A DNA stretch of 64,000 nt from JB111 sp049856175 (GTDB taxonomy: Bacteria > Actinomycetota > Actinomycetes > Actinomycetales > Actinomycetaceae), in the NCBI RefSeq assembly GCF_049856175.1, contig NZ_JBNDNA010000001.1:1-64000 (forward strand), written 5' to 3'. Shown here in pieces: positions 7,179-15,056 of the stretch. The notes beneath the pieces were generated by a model. It was not told the origin of the DNA, did not search any database, and was given only the letters and a program-made list of their open reading frames with translations. Made by a program: the position numbers and the translations under genes. Position 1 is the stretch's first letter. Every line of letters begins with the position of its first letter.

Positions 7179-7245
7179 CGGCGGCACCGGCACCGCCGCA
7201 CGCGCCCGACTCCACGGCCGCCCCTTCGCGTGGGACTCTGGGCGC

Positions 7246-8067
7246 GTGCACCACGTCCGCCCCGCCTCCCGCACAACCCGCACCACGCGCACCGGCCTCG
7301 TCCTCGCCCTCGCGCTCCTCCTCTCCGCCTGCGGGTCGGGCGACGACTCGGGCGACGACACCACCTCCGATGCCGGCGACGAGGACGCCCCGGCGTCGGT
7401 CGACGACCTCGTCCCCGTCACCGACCAGAGCGAGGAACCGCCCACCTGGCTCTCGGAGACCGGCGAGCCGCGGGAGTCGGAGTCGCTGCTGTGCACGGAC
7501 GTCTTCGCCACGGGAGGCACCGAGCTGGCGACGACGGACCTCGCGGCCTGCCAGGCGGAGTCCCTGCGGGATGTGGTCGGCTACGTCCAGACCACCGACG
7601 CCGGCCAGGACGCCCGGACCGAGCTGCGCGTCTCCACCGAGGACGGGCTCGCCGTCGAGGCGGACCTCGGCGTCGCGCGGATCCTCGTCGTCGGGGCCGA
7701 CTGGTGGGCCACGACCGACGGTGACTGGCTCGAGCCCGGCGAGGCGGCCGAGATCCCCCGGCTGTCGGGCGCCGGCGAGGCGGCCGTCTCGCTGCAGCAG
7801 CTCCACGACCCGCAGGTGGCCGCCGCGTCCACCGAGCCCATCGACGTCGCCGTCACCGGCTCGGCGACGATCGACGGTACCGAGGTCGCCGTCCTCACCG
7901 GCACGGGTGAGGGCTCGAGCGGCGAGGAGATCGCGGTGGAGTACTTCGTCACGAGGGAGTACGTCGCGCTCCGTGCGGTCAACGACGTGACGACGTCGGC
8001 GGGCACCGCCACGACCACGACCGTGATCAGCGAGCTCGACGAGCCGCAGGACGTCACCGCTCCGTAA
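7246..8067 (+). CDS. putative lipoprotein of unknown function
   Basis: This 273-residue protein starts at GTG 7246. It has a lipoprotein signal: an Arg-rich n-region, GLVLALALLL and the lipobox LSAC with Cys29. An acidic, disordered Asp/Ser-rich linker follows (about residues 30-60). The rest (ELRVSTEDGLAVEADLGVAR ... GTEVAVLTGTGEGSSGEEI) looks like a beta-rich extracytoplasmic fold resembling LppX/LprG-type or DUF-containing lipoproteins, but I cannot assign a family. No enzymatic motif is visible. It stands alone between the phosphatase and the ABC transporter. Confidence 0.8.
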   Translation: MHHVRPASRTTRTTRTGLVLALALLLSACGSGDDSGDDTTSDAGDEDAPASVDDLVPVTDQSEEPPTWLSETGEPRESESLLCTDVFATGGTELATTDLAACQAESLRDVVGYVQTTDAGQDARTELRVSTEDGLAVEADLGVARILVVGADWWATTDGDWLEPGEAAEIPRLSGAGEAAVSLQQLHDPQVAAASTEPIDVAVTGSATIDGTEVAVLTGTGEGSSGEEIAVEYFVTREYVALRAVNDVTTSAGTATTTTVISELDEPQDVTAP

Positions 8068-8292
8068 CCGACGACGACGTCAGACGTGCCACACGAACGG
8101 GGCACGATCGCGCTGGTTAATCACAAGCTCGTAACAATGCCGGCGCGCCGCGAGCGCCCCGGGGGCTGCCCCTGACTCCCGCACGCGCTGCCGCCCCGAT
8201 CGTTGCCAGGACACGGAAAGATGGCTGTCGCGCCACGCCCGGACACCCCGGGGCGGGCCGGATCGAGCATCGGACGATCACAGATCGACCGG

Positions 8293-8321
8293 TTGTTCAC
8301 CGCGCCGTCCCTCCATACGGT
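8293..8321 (+). promoter_or_regulatory. likely promoter of the Ehu-type transporter operon
   Basis: TTGTTC (8293-8298) and TACGGT (8316-8321) are separated by 17 bases and lie about 95 bases before the first gene. Both resemble housekeeping actinobacterial elements. The rest of 8068-8292 holds no supported gene. Confidence 0.45.
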
Positions 8322-8415
8322 GGTCGAGTTCAAGGGCCCGCAGCACCGCGGGCGCCGCCAGCCACTTCGAGCGCCCGCCCCCCAGGGCATCGTGCGCGCC
8401 ACCGGGAGGAACCCC

Positions 8416-9354
8416 TTGACCACCACAGCACAGCGTCGCGCCCGTCGCATCGCCCCGCTCGCCACGATCGCCGCCCTGGCCCTCACCCTCGCCGCCTGCG
8501 CGGACGAGGGTGAGTCCGCCGACCGCGGGGGCGGTGGCGACGACGGCGACGCCTCCGGTGGCAGCGGTGCCACGCTCACGCTCGAGGATCTCCAGGAGGC
8601 CGGCAGCATCACGGTCGGCTTCGCCGGCGAGGCCCCCTACAGCTTCATGGAGGACGGCGAGCTCACCGGCGCCACCGTCGCGCTGCACGAGGCCGTGTGG
8701 GCCGAGCTCGGCGTCGACACCGTCGAGGGCCAGCAGGCCGAGTTCGGGCAGCTCATCCAGGCGCTGACGGCCGAGCGCTTCGACGTCGTCGCCGCAGGCA
8801 TGTCGATCCTGCCCGAGCGCTGCGAGCAGGCCATCTTCTCCGACCCGGAGTTCCAGTACACGACCGCGCTCATGGTTCCCGAGGGGAACCCGGACGGGCT
8901 CGAGCCGTCCATGCAGTCCGTCGAGGAGTCCGACGTCCAGATGGCGGCCATGACCGGCGCCATCGAGGCCACCTACGCCGCCGACCTCGGCATCGACGCC
9001 ATGGAGGTCGGCACCCCGCAGGACGGGATGGACGCCGTCGTCAACGGTCGAGCCGACGTCTTCGCCCTCACGGGCATCTCGCTCAACTGGATGGCCGACA
9101 ACAACCCGGACGCCCCGATCGAGGTCACCGAGTCGTTCGTGGCCGAGATCGACGGCGTCGAGCAGGTCGGTGCCGGCGGCACCGTCTTCCGCAACGCCGA
9201 CACCGAGCTGCGGGACGCCTACAACGAGGTCCTCGCGGAGATCGTCGGTGACGAGGAGCGCTACCTCGAGATCGTCGGGGACTTCGGCTTCACGGCCGAG
9301 GAGCGTCCGACGGGCGACCTGACCACCGAGCAACTGTGCGCCGGAGACATCTGA
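8416..9354 (+). CDS. ehuB: ABC transporter substrate-binding lipoprotein, EhuB-like
   Basis: The start is TTG 8416, set by GGGAGGAA at 8404-8411. The 312-residue product has a lipoprotein signal ending LTLAAC (Cys28) and a type-3 solute-binding fold (SBP_bac_3). It carries the PERCEQAIFSDPEF segment, typical of EhuB ectoine/hydroxyectoine binding proteins, and AGMSILPER. It captures solute outside the membrane and delivers it to the two permeases encoded next (4- and 8-base spacing or overlap). Ectoine is the best guess; a polar amino acid is possible. Confidence 0.82.
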   Translation: MTTTAQRRARRIAPLATIAALALTLAACADEGESADRGGGGDDGDASGGSGATLTLEDLQEAGSITVGFAGEAPYSFMEDGELTGATVALHEAVWAELGVDTVEGQQAEFGQLIQALTAERFDVVAAGMSILPERCEQAIFSDPEFQYTTALMVPEGNPDGLEPSMQSVEESDVQMAAMTGAIEATYAADLGIDAMEVGTPQDGMDAVVNGRADVFALTGISLNWMADNNPDAPIEVTESFVAEIDGVEQVGAGGTVFRNADTELRDAYNEVLAEIVGDEERYLEIVGDFGFTAEERPTGDLTTEQLCAGDI

Positions 9355-9358
9355 TCCG

Positions 9359-10087
9359 GTGAGCGACAACCTCGACGCAGTCGTCGGGGCGCTTCCCCAG
9401 CTGTGGGAGGGCGTCCTCATCACCCTCCAGCTCACCGTCGGCGGCATCATCGGCGCCTTCGTCATCGCCATCGTCCTCGGGCTGGTGGTCAGGAGCGAGC
9501 GCTGGTACCTGCGGGTGCCGGCGCGTCTGCTCATCGAGTTCTTCCGCGGGATCTCGCTGCTCGTCCTGCTCTACGTGCTCTTCTACGTGCTCCCGCTGTT
9601 CGGCGTGACGTTCACCGGACTGTTCTGCGGCATCTTCGCGCTCTCGTTCAACTACGGGGCCTACGGCGCCGAGGTGGTGCGCGGAGCGATCAACAACGTG
9701 CCCAAGGGACAGTGGGAGGTCGGCACCGCGCTGAGCATCAGCCCGTTGCACCACATGCGCCGGGTGATCTGGCCGCAGGCGTGGGCCATCATGCTGCCCT
9801 CGCTGAGCAACCTCGCGGTCATGCTTCTCAAGGGCACCGCGGTCGCCTACATCATCCTCATGCACGACCTCACGTGGCAGACGGACATCCTGCGTTCGCA
9901 GACCGGGAGCACGTTCTTCTCCTACGGCGTCGGGATGGTCATCTACTTCCTCATCTCGCTGGTCATCGTCCTGCTCGCACAGCTCCTCGAGCGGCAGGCG
10001 AAGCGCAAGCTGGGTCAGGGCGCGCCGATGAAGGAGATGTTCGACGTGCAGGTCGCCAAGCCGAACCCGGTGGTGTCCGGTGAGTGA
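9359..10087 (+). CDS. ehuC: amino acid/ectoine-type ABC permease EhuC
   Basis: This 242-residue inner-membrane permease of the HisM family has the binding-protein-dependent transport (EAA) loop with EVVRGAINNVPKGQWEVGTA. Five or more hydrophobic segments are visible, the first being VLITLQLTVGGIIGAFVIAI. It starts at GTG 9359, four bases after the stop of the binding protein, and overlaps the next gene by eight bases. It would pair with EhuD to form the channel energised by the ATPase encoded at 10717. Confidence 0.88.
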   Translation: MSDNLDAVVGALPQLWEGVLITLQLTVGGIIGAFVIAIVLGLVVRSERWYLRVPARLLIEFFRGISLLVLLYVLFYVLPLFGVTFTGLFCGIFALSFNYGAYGAEVVRGAINNVPKGQWEVGTALSISPLHHMRRVIWPQAWAIMLPSLSNLAVMLLKGTAVAYIILMHDLTWQTDILRSQTGSTFFSYGVGMVIYFLISLVIVLLAQLLERQAKRKLGQGAPMKEMFDVQVAKPNPVVSGE

Positions 10088-10730
10088 CATCTGGAGCTGG
10101 GACCGCGCCGCCGAGGTCTTCCCCGACCTCCTCATGGCCTTCCTGCAGGTCACACTCGTCGCGACGGTGCTGGGATCGCTCATCGCCGCCGTGCTCGGCC
10201 TGGTCGTCGCCATCATCCGCAGGGTCATGCCGAAGTGGATCTCCATGCCGATCCACGCGGTGATGGAGTTCATCCGCATGACGCCGGTGGTCATCCAGCT
10301 GCTGTTCGTCTTCTACACGTTCAACAACCTCAGCGGCATGACGATCGGCGTGGTGGTCCTCGGCGTTCACTACGCGACCTACATGGCAGAGGTCTACCGG
10401 TCCGGGATCGACGCGATCCCGAAGGGCCAGTGGGAGGCCTCGACGGCCCTGTCGATGTCCCGCACCCGCACGTGGGTCAAGGTGATCATCCCGCAGGCGG
10501 TCCGCACGACCCTGCCCGCCCTGGGTACCTGGGTGATCTCGATGTTCAAGGACACCCCCTTCCTCACTGTCATCTTCGTGGGCGAGATGGTCCGCGAGGC
10601 GGAGCGGTACGGCTCCCGGACGTTCACCTACACCGAGGCGCTCGTGCTCGCCGGCCTGATCTTCCTGGTCGCCAGCTACGGGACGTCGGTCCTGCTACGC
10701 AAGATGGAGAAGCGCCTTGCCACCTACTGA
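10080..10730 (+). CDS. ehuD: amino acid/ectoine-type ABC permease EhuD
   Basis: This 216-residue permease is homologous to the preceding gene. Its EAA loop reads EVYRSGIDAIPKGQWEASTA, and the N-terminal transmembrane stretch is TLVATVLGSLIAAVLGLVVA. GTG 10080 overlaps the end of ehuC, and its own end overlaps the ATPase start, so the four genes form one coupled operon. The Pro-Lys-Gly-Gln-Trp signature in both permeases is typical of the polar amino acid uptake class. Confidence 0.88.
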   Translation: MSDIWSWDRAAEVFPDLLMAFLQVTLVATVLGSLIAAVLGLVVAIIRRVMPKWISMPIHAVMEFIRMTPVVIQLLFVFYTFNNLSGMTIGVVVLGVHYATYMAEVYRSGIDAIPKGQWEASTALSMSRTRTWVKVIIPQAVRTTLPALGTWVISMFKDTPFLTVIFVGEMVREAERYGSRTFTYTEALVLAGLIFLVASYGTSVLLRKMEKRLATY

Positions 10731-11565
10731 CAGCTACGACCCCATCGGTGACGGCCGGTCGTCCTCCGCGGGAGCCGGGGGCGGCGACGCGCACGCCACC
10801 GGCGAGCCGAAGCTCCGGTTCGAGAACGTGCTGAAGAAGTTCGGCGACCACACGGTGCTGGAGAACCTCAACTTCTCCGTCAACCGCGGGGAGCGGGTCA
10901 CGCTCATCGGCCCGTCCGGGTCGGGCAAGACGACGATCCTGCGCCTGGTCATGACGCTCGAGCACCTCACCGGCGGGTTCATCTACGTCGACGGGAAGCC
11001 GCTGACCCACGAGCAGCGCGGGGACCGACGGGTCGAGCGGAAGCCGAAGGACGTCGCGCGCATGACGACGAAGATCGGGATGGTCTTCCAGCACTTCCAC
11101 CTGTTCCCCAACATGTCGGTGATCGAGAACATCACCGAGGCGCCGATCCACGTGCTCGGGCGCTCGAAAGACGAGGCCCGGACCCGCGGCCTGGAGCTCC
11201 TCGAGCAGGTCGGGCTCTCGGACAAGGCGAACGAGCACCCCACGAGGCTCTCGGGCGGTCAGCAGCAGCGCGTCGCGATCGCACGCGCCCTGGCCATGGA
11301 CCCCGAGATCCTGCTCCTCGACGAGGTGACCTCCGCCCTGGACCCCGAGATCGTCAAGGACGTCCTGTGGGTCCTGCGCGAGGTCGCGAACAACACAGAC
11401 ATCACGATGCTCATCGTCACGCACGAGATGCAGTTCGCCCAGGACGTGTCCGACCGCGTGATGATGTTCGACGGCGGGCACATCGTCGAGGAGGGACCGC
11501 CCGACGTGATGTTCTCGAACCCGTCCCAGGAGCGCACCCGGGCGTTTCTGCAGGCGGTGCTCTGA
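10717..11565 (+). CDS. ehuA: amino acid/ectoine-type ABC ATPase EhuA
   Basis: This is a 282-residue ABC ATPase with Walker A GPSGSGKT (65-72), Q-loop VFQHFHLFPNM, signature LSGGQQQR, Walker B ILLLDEVTSALD and the H-loop VTHEM. The TTG start at 10717 lies inside the end of ehuD and has GGAGAA upstream. The N-terminus has a roughly 30-residue Gly/Ala/Ser-rich extension before the ATPase core, which most relatives lack; an internal start is possible but no better ribosome-binding site is seen. It is the last gene of the ehuBCDA-type operon and is followed by a strong hairpin. Confidence 0.9.
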   Translation: MPPTDSYDPIGDGRSSSAGAGGGDAHATGEPKLRFENVLKKFGDHTVLENLNFSVNRGERVTLIGPSGSGKTTILRLVMTLEHLTGGFIYVDGKPLTHEQRGDRRVERKPKDVARMTTKIGMVFQHFHLFPNMSVIENITEAPIHVLGRSKDEARTRGLELLEQVGLSDKANEHPTRLSGGQQQRVAIARALAMDPEILLLDEVTSALDPEIVKDVLWVLREVANNTDITMLIVTHEMQFAQDVSDRVMMFDGGHIVEEGPPDVMFSNPSQERTRAFLQAVL

Positions 11566-11599
11566 GCGCTCCAGCCGCGGCGTGCCCCGCACCCGCGAT

Positions 11600-11640
11600 C
11601 GACGGGCCGACGACGAAAATCCCTCGCCGTCGGCCCGTCG
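11600..11640 (+). terminator. perfect 13-bp-stem hairpin after ehuA
   Basis: CGACGGGCCGACG (11600-11612) pairs with CGTCGGCCCGTCG (11628-11640) around a 15-base loop. It lies 35 bases after ehuA and just before the erm leader, so it may end the ehu transcript, insulate the erm promoter, or both. Confidence 0.65.
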
Positions 11641-11659
11641 CCGTGTCTACCGTGAGGTC

Positions 11660-11728
11660 ATGAGCAGCATCGTGTGCAGCGCGCCGACGACGGCGCTCGC
11701 CCGCGTGCACCGCGACCGCCGCGCCTGA
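11660..11728 (+). CDS. erm leader peptide (22 residues)
   Basis: ATG 11660 to TGA 11726 encodes a 22-residue peptide. Its last residues, ARVHRDRRA, contain Arg-Asp-Arg (18-20), matching the Arg/Lys-x-Arg/Lys arrest motif at which macrolide-bound ribosomes stall in known erm leaders. There is no good upstream ribosome-binding site, but a TACCGT -10-like hexamer (11648-11653) would start the mRNA at or next to the ATG, so leaderless translation is likely. The stall codons lie inside the hairpin at 11714-11741. Position, motif and downstream structures support a macrolide-sensing leader. The sequence itself matches no leader I recall. Confidence 0.6.
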   Translation: MSSIVCSAPTTALARVHRDRRA

Positions 11729-11741
11729 CGGCGCCGCGGTC
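11714..11741 (+). promoter_or_regulatory. attenuator hairpin covering the leader-peptide stall site
   Basis: GACCGCCGCGCC (11714-11725) pairs with GGCGCCGCGGTC (11730-11741), 11 of 12 positions, around a TGAC loop. The 5' arm is made of the Arg-Asp-Arg-Arg-Ala codons of the leader peptide. A ribosome stalled there would melt this stem and could release downstream pairing. Confidence 0.6.
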
Positions 11742-11860
11742 CACCTCCAGGGCCCCGCCCGGCCAGGCCGGGTGCGTCCGCGCGCCGTCCGAGAGTCAGC
11801 CGCACCTCGGCCGAGCCACGCCACCGCCGGCACTCCCGCGCGCCTGCTGCGCCGCCCCGA

Positions 11861-11893
11861 GGTGCTCCACCACCGACCCTCGTGGAGCGCACC
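11861..11893 (+). promoter_or_regulatory. hairpin sequestering the erm ribosome-binding site
   Basis: GGTGCTCCAC (11861-11870) can pair with GTGGAGCGCACC (11882-11893) with a two-base bulge. The GGAG Shine-Dalgarno at 11884-11887, seven bases before the erm ATG, lies in the stem. This is the expected off state in translational attenuation. Confidence 0.55.
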
Positions 11894-11894
11894 C

Positions 11895-12671
11895 ATGCCT
11901 CGCACCCCCTCCCCTCGCTCGTCCGCCGGCGGCCGGCACGAGCTCGGCCAGAACTTCCTGCACCACCGACCCACGATCGACCGGATCGCCGACCTCGTCG
12001 CCGACACGGACGGGCCGATCCTCGAGCTCGGCGCCGGCGACGGCGCACTGACCCGGGCGCTGGCACGCCTGGGTCGGCCGCTCACGGCCGTCGAGATCGA
12101 CGAGCACCGGGTCCGGCGTCTGCGCCGCAGCGTCCCGGGGGTCCGCGTCGAGCACGCGGACGCGACCCGGATCGCCCTCGACGCTCCGGTCGTCGCGGGC
12201 AACATCCCCTTCCACCTCACCACCCCGGTGCTGCGGCGTCTGCTCGGTGCCGGGAGGTGGCAGCGCGCCGTCCTGCTCACGCAGTGGGAGGTCGCGCGCA
12301 AACGGGCCGGCGTGGGCGGCGGAACCATGCTCACCGCCGCGTCGGCGCCATGGTTCGCCTTCACCCTGGAGTTCCGTGTCCCCGCGGCGCACTTCGCACC
12401 GAGGCCGAGCGTGGACGGCGGCGTGCTCGGCGTCGTCCGCCGTGCGCGGCCGCTCGTCCCGCACCGCGAGCGCCGCCGCTACGAGGCGTTCGTCCGGGGA
12501 GTCTTCACGGGTCCCGGCGGGGGGCTCGCTCGGGTCGTCGAACGTGCGGGGCGCACGGACCAGCGCACCGCACGACGCGCGCTGGGCCGTGCCGGTGTGG
12601 CGGAGCGAGCCCTGCCACGCGACCTCGGGCCCGAGCAGTGGGCAGCGCTCTGGGGCGCCGTCCGCAGGTAG
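11895..12671 (+). CDS. erm: 23S rRNA adenine-N6-methyltransferase, Erm type
   Basis: This 258-residue Rossmann methyltransferase of the KsgA/Erm group begins RHELGQNFLHHRPTIDRIAD, the usual Erm start. SAM binding is by LELGAGDGALTRAL (motif I, about residues 46-59), and the catalytic loop is NIPFHLTTP (motif IV). Motif IV with Phe and Thr-Thr-Pro, together with TQWEVARKRAG, separates it from the housekeeping RsmA (NLPYN). Erm enzymes methylate A2058 of 23S rRNA and block macrolide, lincosamide and streptogramin B binding. ATG 11895 is preferred over a longer frame from 11772 because its GGAG lies in the regulatory hairpin. A leader peptide and two hairpins precede it, and a macrolide kinase gene lies 3.2 kb downstream. 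Confidence 0.88.
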   Translation: MPRTPSPRSSAGGRHELGQNFLHHRPTIDRIADLVADTDGPILELGAGDGALTRALARLGRPLTAVEIDEHRVRRLRRSVPGVRVEHADATRIALDAPVVAGNIPFHLTTPVLRRLLGAGRWQRAVLLTQWEVARKRAGVGGGTMLTAASAPWFAFTLEFRVPAAHFAPRPSVDGGVLGVVRRARPLVPHRERRRYEAFVRGVFTGPGGGLARVVERAGRTDQRTARRALGRAGVAERALPRDLGPEQWAALWGAVRR

Positions 12672-12678
12672 GTCGGCG

Positions 12679-13338
12679 TCACCGCTCGGCGTTACCGCTC
12701 GTCCTCGCCGTCCGACGCGAAGCCCGGTGCCATCCACCTCGGGCACTCCTGCGCCGCAGGAGGGCGTCCAGACCGAGCCCGAGCAGTACCCCCGCGGACA
12801 CCCCGATCGCCACCGACACGAGCGGGTGACCGCCGACCACGGCGTGCGCGCCCGCGCCCAGCGCCGCCGTCACGCCCGCCCACAGGAGGGCCGCCGCGCC
12901 CGCGGCAGGCAGGTAGCGGCGCGGGGCGAGGTCGAGGACCCCCGCCCCGACGTTGACCGCCACCCGGCCGACCGGGACGAACCGCGCGGCGACGATCACG
13001 GGCACGCCACGGCGCTCGAGCGCGCGTCCCGCGGAGCCCACCGCCCGGCGCCCCCGCTCACCCCGGAGCCCTGGCAGGCGGTGGATCGGGACGAGACGGC
13101 CGAGCAGGTAGGCGATGGTGTCGCCGACGAACGCGCCGGCAGCCGCCGCGAGCACGATGAGGACGACGTGGACGCCACCGCCGGACAGGGCCAGCACGGT
13201 GGCACTGACCAGGATCGTCTCGCTCGGCACCGGCGGGACCAGGCCGTCGACGAGGGCGAGTCCCGCGACCAGCACGAGCAGCCACGGCGACGCGGCGAGC
13301 GCGTCGGCGGCGCCCCCCAGGTCGGTGAGGATGTCCAC
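12679..13338 (-). CDS. DedA-family membrane protein
   Basis: This 219-residue integral membrane protein belongs to the DedA/SNARE-associated family. It shows the N-terminal amphipathic segment with VPPVPSE, then AFVGDTIAYLLGR, ARFVPVGRVAVNVGAG (matching the conserved F/G-R-x-x-P-x-x-R region) and C-terminal hydrophobic helices. DedA proteins act as lipid scramblases (undecaprenyl phosphate or phospholipid) and influence proton balance and antimicrobial resistance. GTG 13338 with GGAGG eight bases upstream is preferred to the longer frame starting at 13404. It is convergent with erm, eight bases away. Confidence 0.85.
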   Translation of the reverse strand: MDILTDLGGAADALAASPWLLVLVAGLALVDGLVPPVPSETILVSATVLALSGGGVHVVLIVLAAAAGAFVGDTIAYLLGRLVPIHRLPGLRGERGRRAVGSAGRALERRGVPVIVAARFVPVGRVAVNVGAGVLDLAPRRYLPAAGAAALLWAGVTAALGAGAHAVVGGHPLVSVAIGVSAGVLLGLGLDALLRRRSARGGWHRASRRTARTSGNAER

Positions 13339-13522
13339 GGCGAGCACCTCCGATCCCGCGCGGGTGCATGACGGCGGGGCCACGCCCGCCCGCCCGTGGT
13401 GCATCTCGGGTGCGCCTGCTCCGCACGTCCGCCCGCACCGTGGGCCGAGCCGTCACGCTAGGTCGCCGGCTCCGTCGTCGTCGCCGGAATTCTTTGCGCT
13501 CACCTCCCCATAGGCTGGCCGG

Positions 13523-14785
13523 ATGGACGACGACGCACGGATGGCCGTGTTCCTCGACTACGAGAACCTGGCGCTGGGCGCCCGCGACCACCTGGGCGGG
13601 ATGGCGTTCGACTTCGGTCCCATCGCCGACGCGCTCGCGGTGCGCGGCCGCAGCCTCACGCGCCGTGCCTACGCGGACTGGTCGTTCTTCGACGAGGACC
13701 GCCGCATGCTCACCCGCCACCAGTTCGAGCTCATCGAGATGCCGCAGCGCATGGGCGCGTCGCGGAAGAACGCCGCCGACATCAAGATGGTGGTCGACGC
13801 GATCGAGATGGCGTTCGAGCGTGACTACGTCTCGACCTTCGTCCTGTGCACCGGCGACAGCGACTTCTCGCCGCTCGTCCACAAGCTGCGGGAGCTGGAC
13901 AAGCGGGTGATCGGCGTCGGGGTCGAGCTCTCGACCTCCCGCCTCCTCCCGCCGGCGTGCGACGAGTTCCTCTTCTACGACCGCCTCGAGGGCGTGGAGC
14001 CCGGGGAGGAGGCCCCCCGACGACGGGGCGCGCACGCCCGCGGCGGAACCGGCCAGGAGCGGCACGACGCCCAGGTGGTGCTGCCGTCGGGCACAGGGGG
14101 CGGTGCCGGTTCGTCGGGTGCGGGGTCGTCGGGCGCGGGTTCGTCGGGCGCGGCCGGGTCGGCCCGGGGCGGTGCGACCGGGTCGGTTGCCGCCGGCGGC
14201 GCCGCAGCCGACCAGGACCTCGACGCCGCCCCGGCGATCGACGGCTCGATCGACGGCTCGGTCGACGACGAGATCGGCTCGCCCGACGAGTCGGCCGAGA
14301 CCGAGCCGATCGAGGTGCGCGTGGCGCAGACCCTCGCCGGGCTCGCGACCACGTCCGACTCCGTGACGGCGTCCGTGCTCAAGCGGGCGCTCCTGCGCAA
14401 GGACCCGACGTTCAGCGAGTCCGACCTCGGGTTCCGCTCGTTCGGCGAAGTCCTCAAGCACCTGGCGGACCGCGGCGTCGTCGAGCTGTCGACGGGACCC
14501 GCGACCGGCGACCCCGAGGTCTCGCTGCCCCAGCAGGGGGACCTCGAGCAGACGTTCGCCCTGCTGGTCGAGATCGTGGCCGAGGGCGACGGCAACGACG
14601 ACGGTGCCTTCGCCCTGTCCGGCCTGAAGAACCGGCTGCGCAAGCGGCGCCCCGACTTCAGCGAGAAGGCCTTCGGCTTCCGCAGCTTCCTGCAGTTCTG
14701 CCGCGCCGCGGAGACGGAGGGCCACGTCGATCTCGACTGGGACGACGACGCGGGCGACTACCTCGTCACCGTGCCCGAGGACTGA
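13523..14785 (+). CDS. NYN-domain protein with two OST-HTH/LOTUS domains
   Basis: This 420-residue protein has an N-terminal NYN (PIN-like) nuclease domain, about residues 5-155. The acidic active-site set is visible in VFLDYENL, ADIKMVVDAIEM and LCTGDSDFSPLV. A Gly/Ser-rich linker with GSSGAGSSGAGSSGA follows (about 190-230). Two C-terminal OST-HTH/LOTUS-type repeats come next: LKRALLRKDPTFSESDLGFR and LKNRLRKRRPDFSEKAFGFR. LabA/DUF88-like NYN proteins with LOTUS modules are thought to bind or cut structured RNA, and the cellular target is unknown. It starts at ATG 13523 and stands alone. A seven-unit tandem repeat follows its stop. Confidence 0.85.
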   Translation: MDDDARMAVFLDYENLALGARDHLGGMAFDFGPIADALAVRGRSLTRRAYADWSFFDEDRRMLTRHQFELIEMPQRMGASRKNAADIKMVVDAIEMAFERDYVSTFVLCTGDSDFSPLVHKLRELDKRVIGVGVELSTSRLLPPACDEFLFYDRLEGVEPGEEAPRRRGAHARGGTGQERHDAQVVLPSGTGGGAGSSGAGSSGAGSSGAAGSARGGATGSVAAGGAAADQDLDAAPAIDGSIDGSVDDEIGSPDESAETEPIEVRVAQTLAGLATTSDSVTASVLKRALLRKDPTFSESDLGFRSFGEVLKHLADRGVVELSTGPATGDPEVSLPQQGDLEQTFALLVEIVAEGDGNDDGAFALSGLKNRLRKRRPDFSEKAFGFRSFLQFCRAAETEGHVDLDWDDDAGDYLVTVPED

Positions 14786-14800
14786 CCCCGGCGCCCACCA

Positions 14801-14940
14801 CCTCACCGCCCAGCCGGACCACTGACCGCCCAGCTGGACCACTGACCGCCCAGCTGGACCACCGACCGCCCAGCTGGACCACCGACCGCCCAGCTGGACC
14901 ACTGACCGCCCAGCTGGACCACCGACCGCCCAGCTGGACC
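14801..14940. repeat. 20-bp tandem repeat, seven copies
   Basis: Seven head-to-tail 20-bp units (consensus ACYGACCGCCCAGCTGGACC) occupy 14801-14940. The last six differ only at one T/C position. Each holds a CAGCTG palindrome. They begin 15 bases after the NYN gene stop. No reading frame is conserved through them. Confidence 0.95.
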
Positions 14941-14986
14941 ACGCTGAGGTCATACTCGACGGATCCGAGTCGAGCTCGGGAGAGAT

Positions 14987-15048
14987 GTCGAGGATCGTTG
15001 ACACCGCGTGTAGAGGATCCTTGACATTGAATGTCGATGATCCTTAAC
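14987..15048. promoter_or_regulatory. three phased palindromic operators of XRE module A
   Basis: Three 16-bp near-palindromes, GTCGAGGATCGTTGAC (14987-15002), GTAGAGGATCCTTGAC (15010-15025) and GTCGATGATCCTTAAC (15033-15048), start exactly 23 bp apart. Their consensus GTCRAGGATCCTTGAC is a full palindrome. They overlap the promoter of the small regulator gene at 15057. The same layout recurs at 46948-47009 before a related module, so these are very probably the sites of the encoded Cro/CI-type repressor. Confidence 0.75.
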
Positions 15049-15050
15049 AT
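15021..15050 (+). promoter_or_regulatory. promoter inside the operators; predicted leaderless mRNA
   Basis: TTGACA (15021-15026) and TAACAT (15045-15050) are separated by 18 bases. The predicted start, six to seven bases after the -10, falls on the ATG at 15057. No ribosome-binding site exists in the eight bases between operator 3 and the ATG, which fits leaderless translation. Confidence 0.6.
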
Positions 15051-15056
15051 CTCGGC

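Noticed and set aside
6793..7245. longer upstream start for the lipoprotein gene
   Set aside because: Upstream in-frame sequence is antisense to the phosphatase and crosses the 24-bp repeats; the lipoprotein signal begins only after GTG 7246.
11772..11894. N-terminal extension of Erm
   Set aside because: The extra residues are Arg/Pro-rich and unlike any Erm; the GGAG and hairpin position favour ATG 11895.
14801..14940. CRISPR array
   Set aside because: The 20-bp units are contiguous with no unique spacers, and there are no cas genes.
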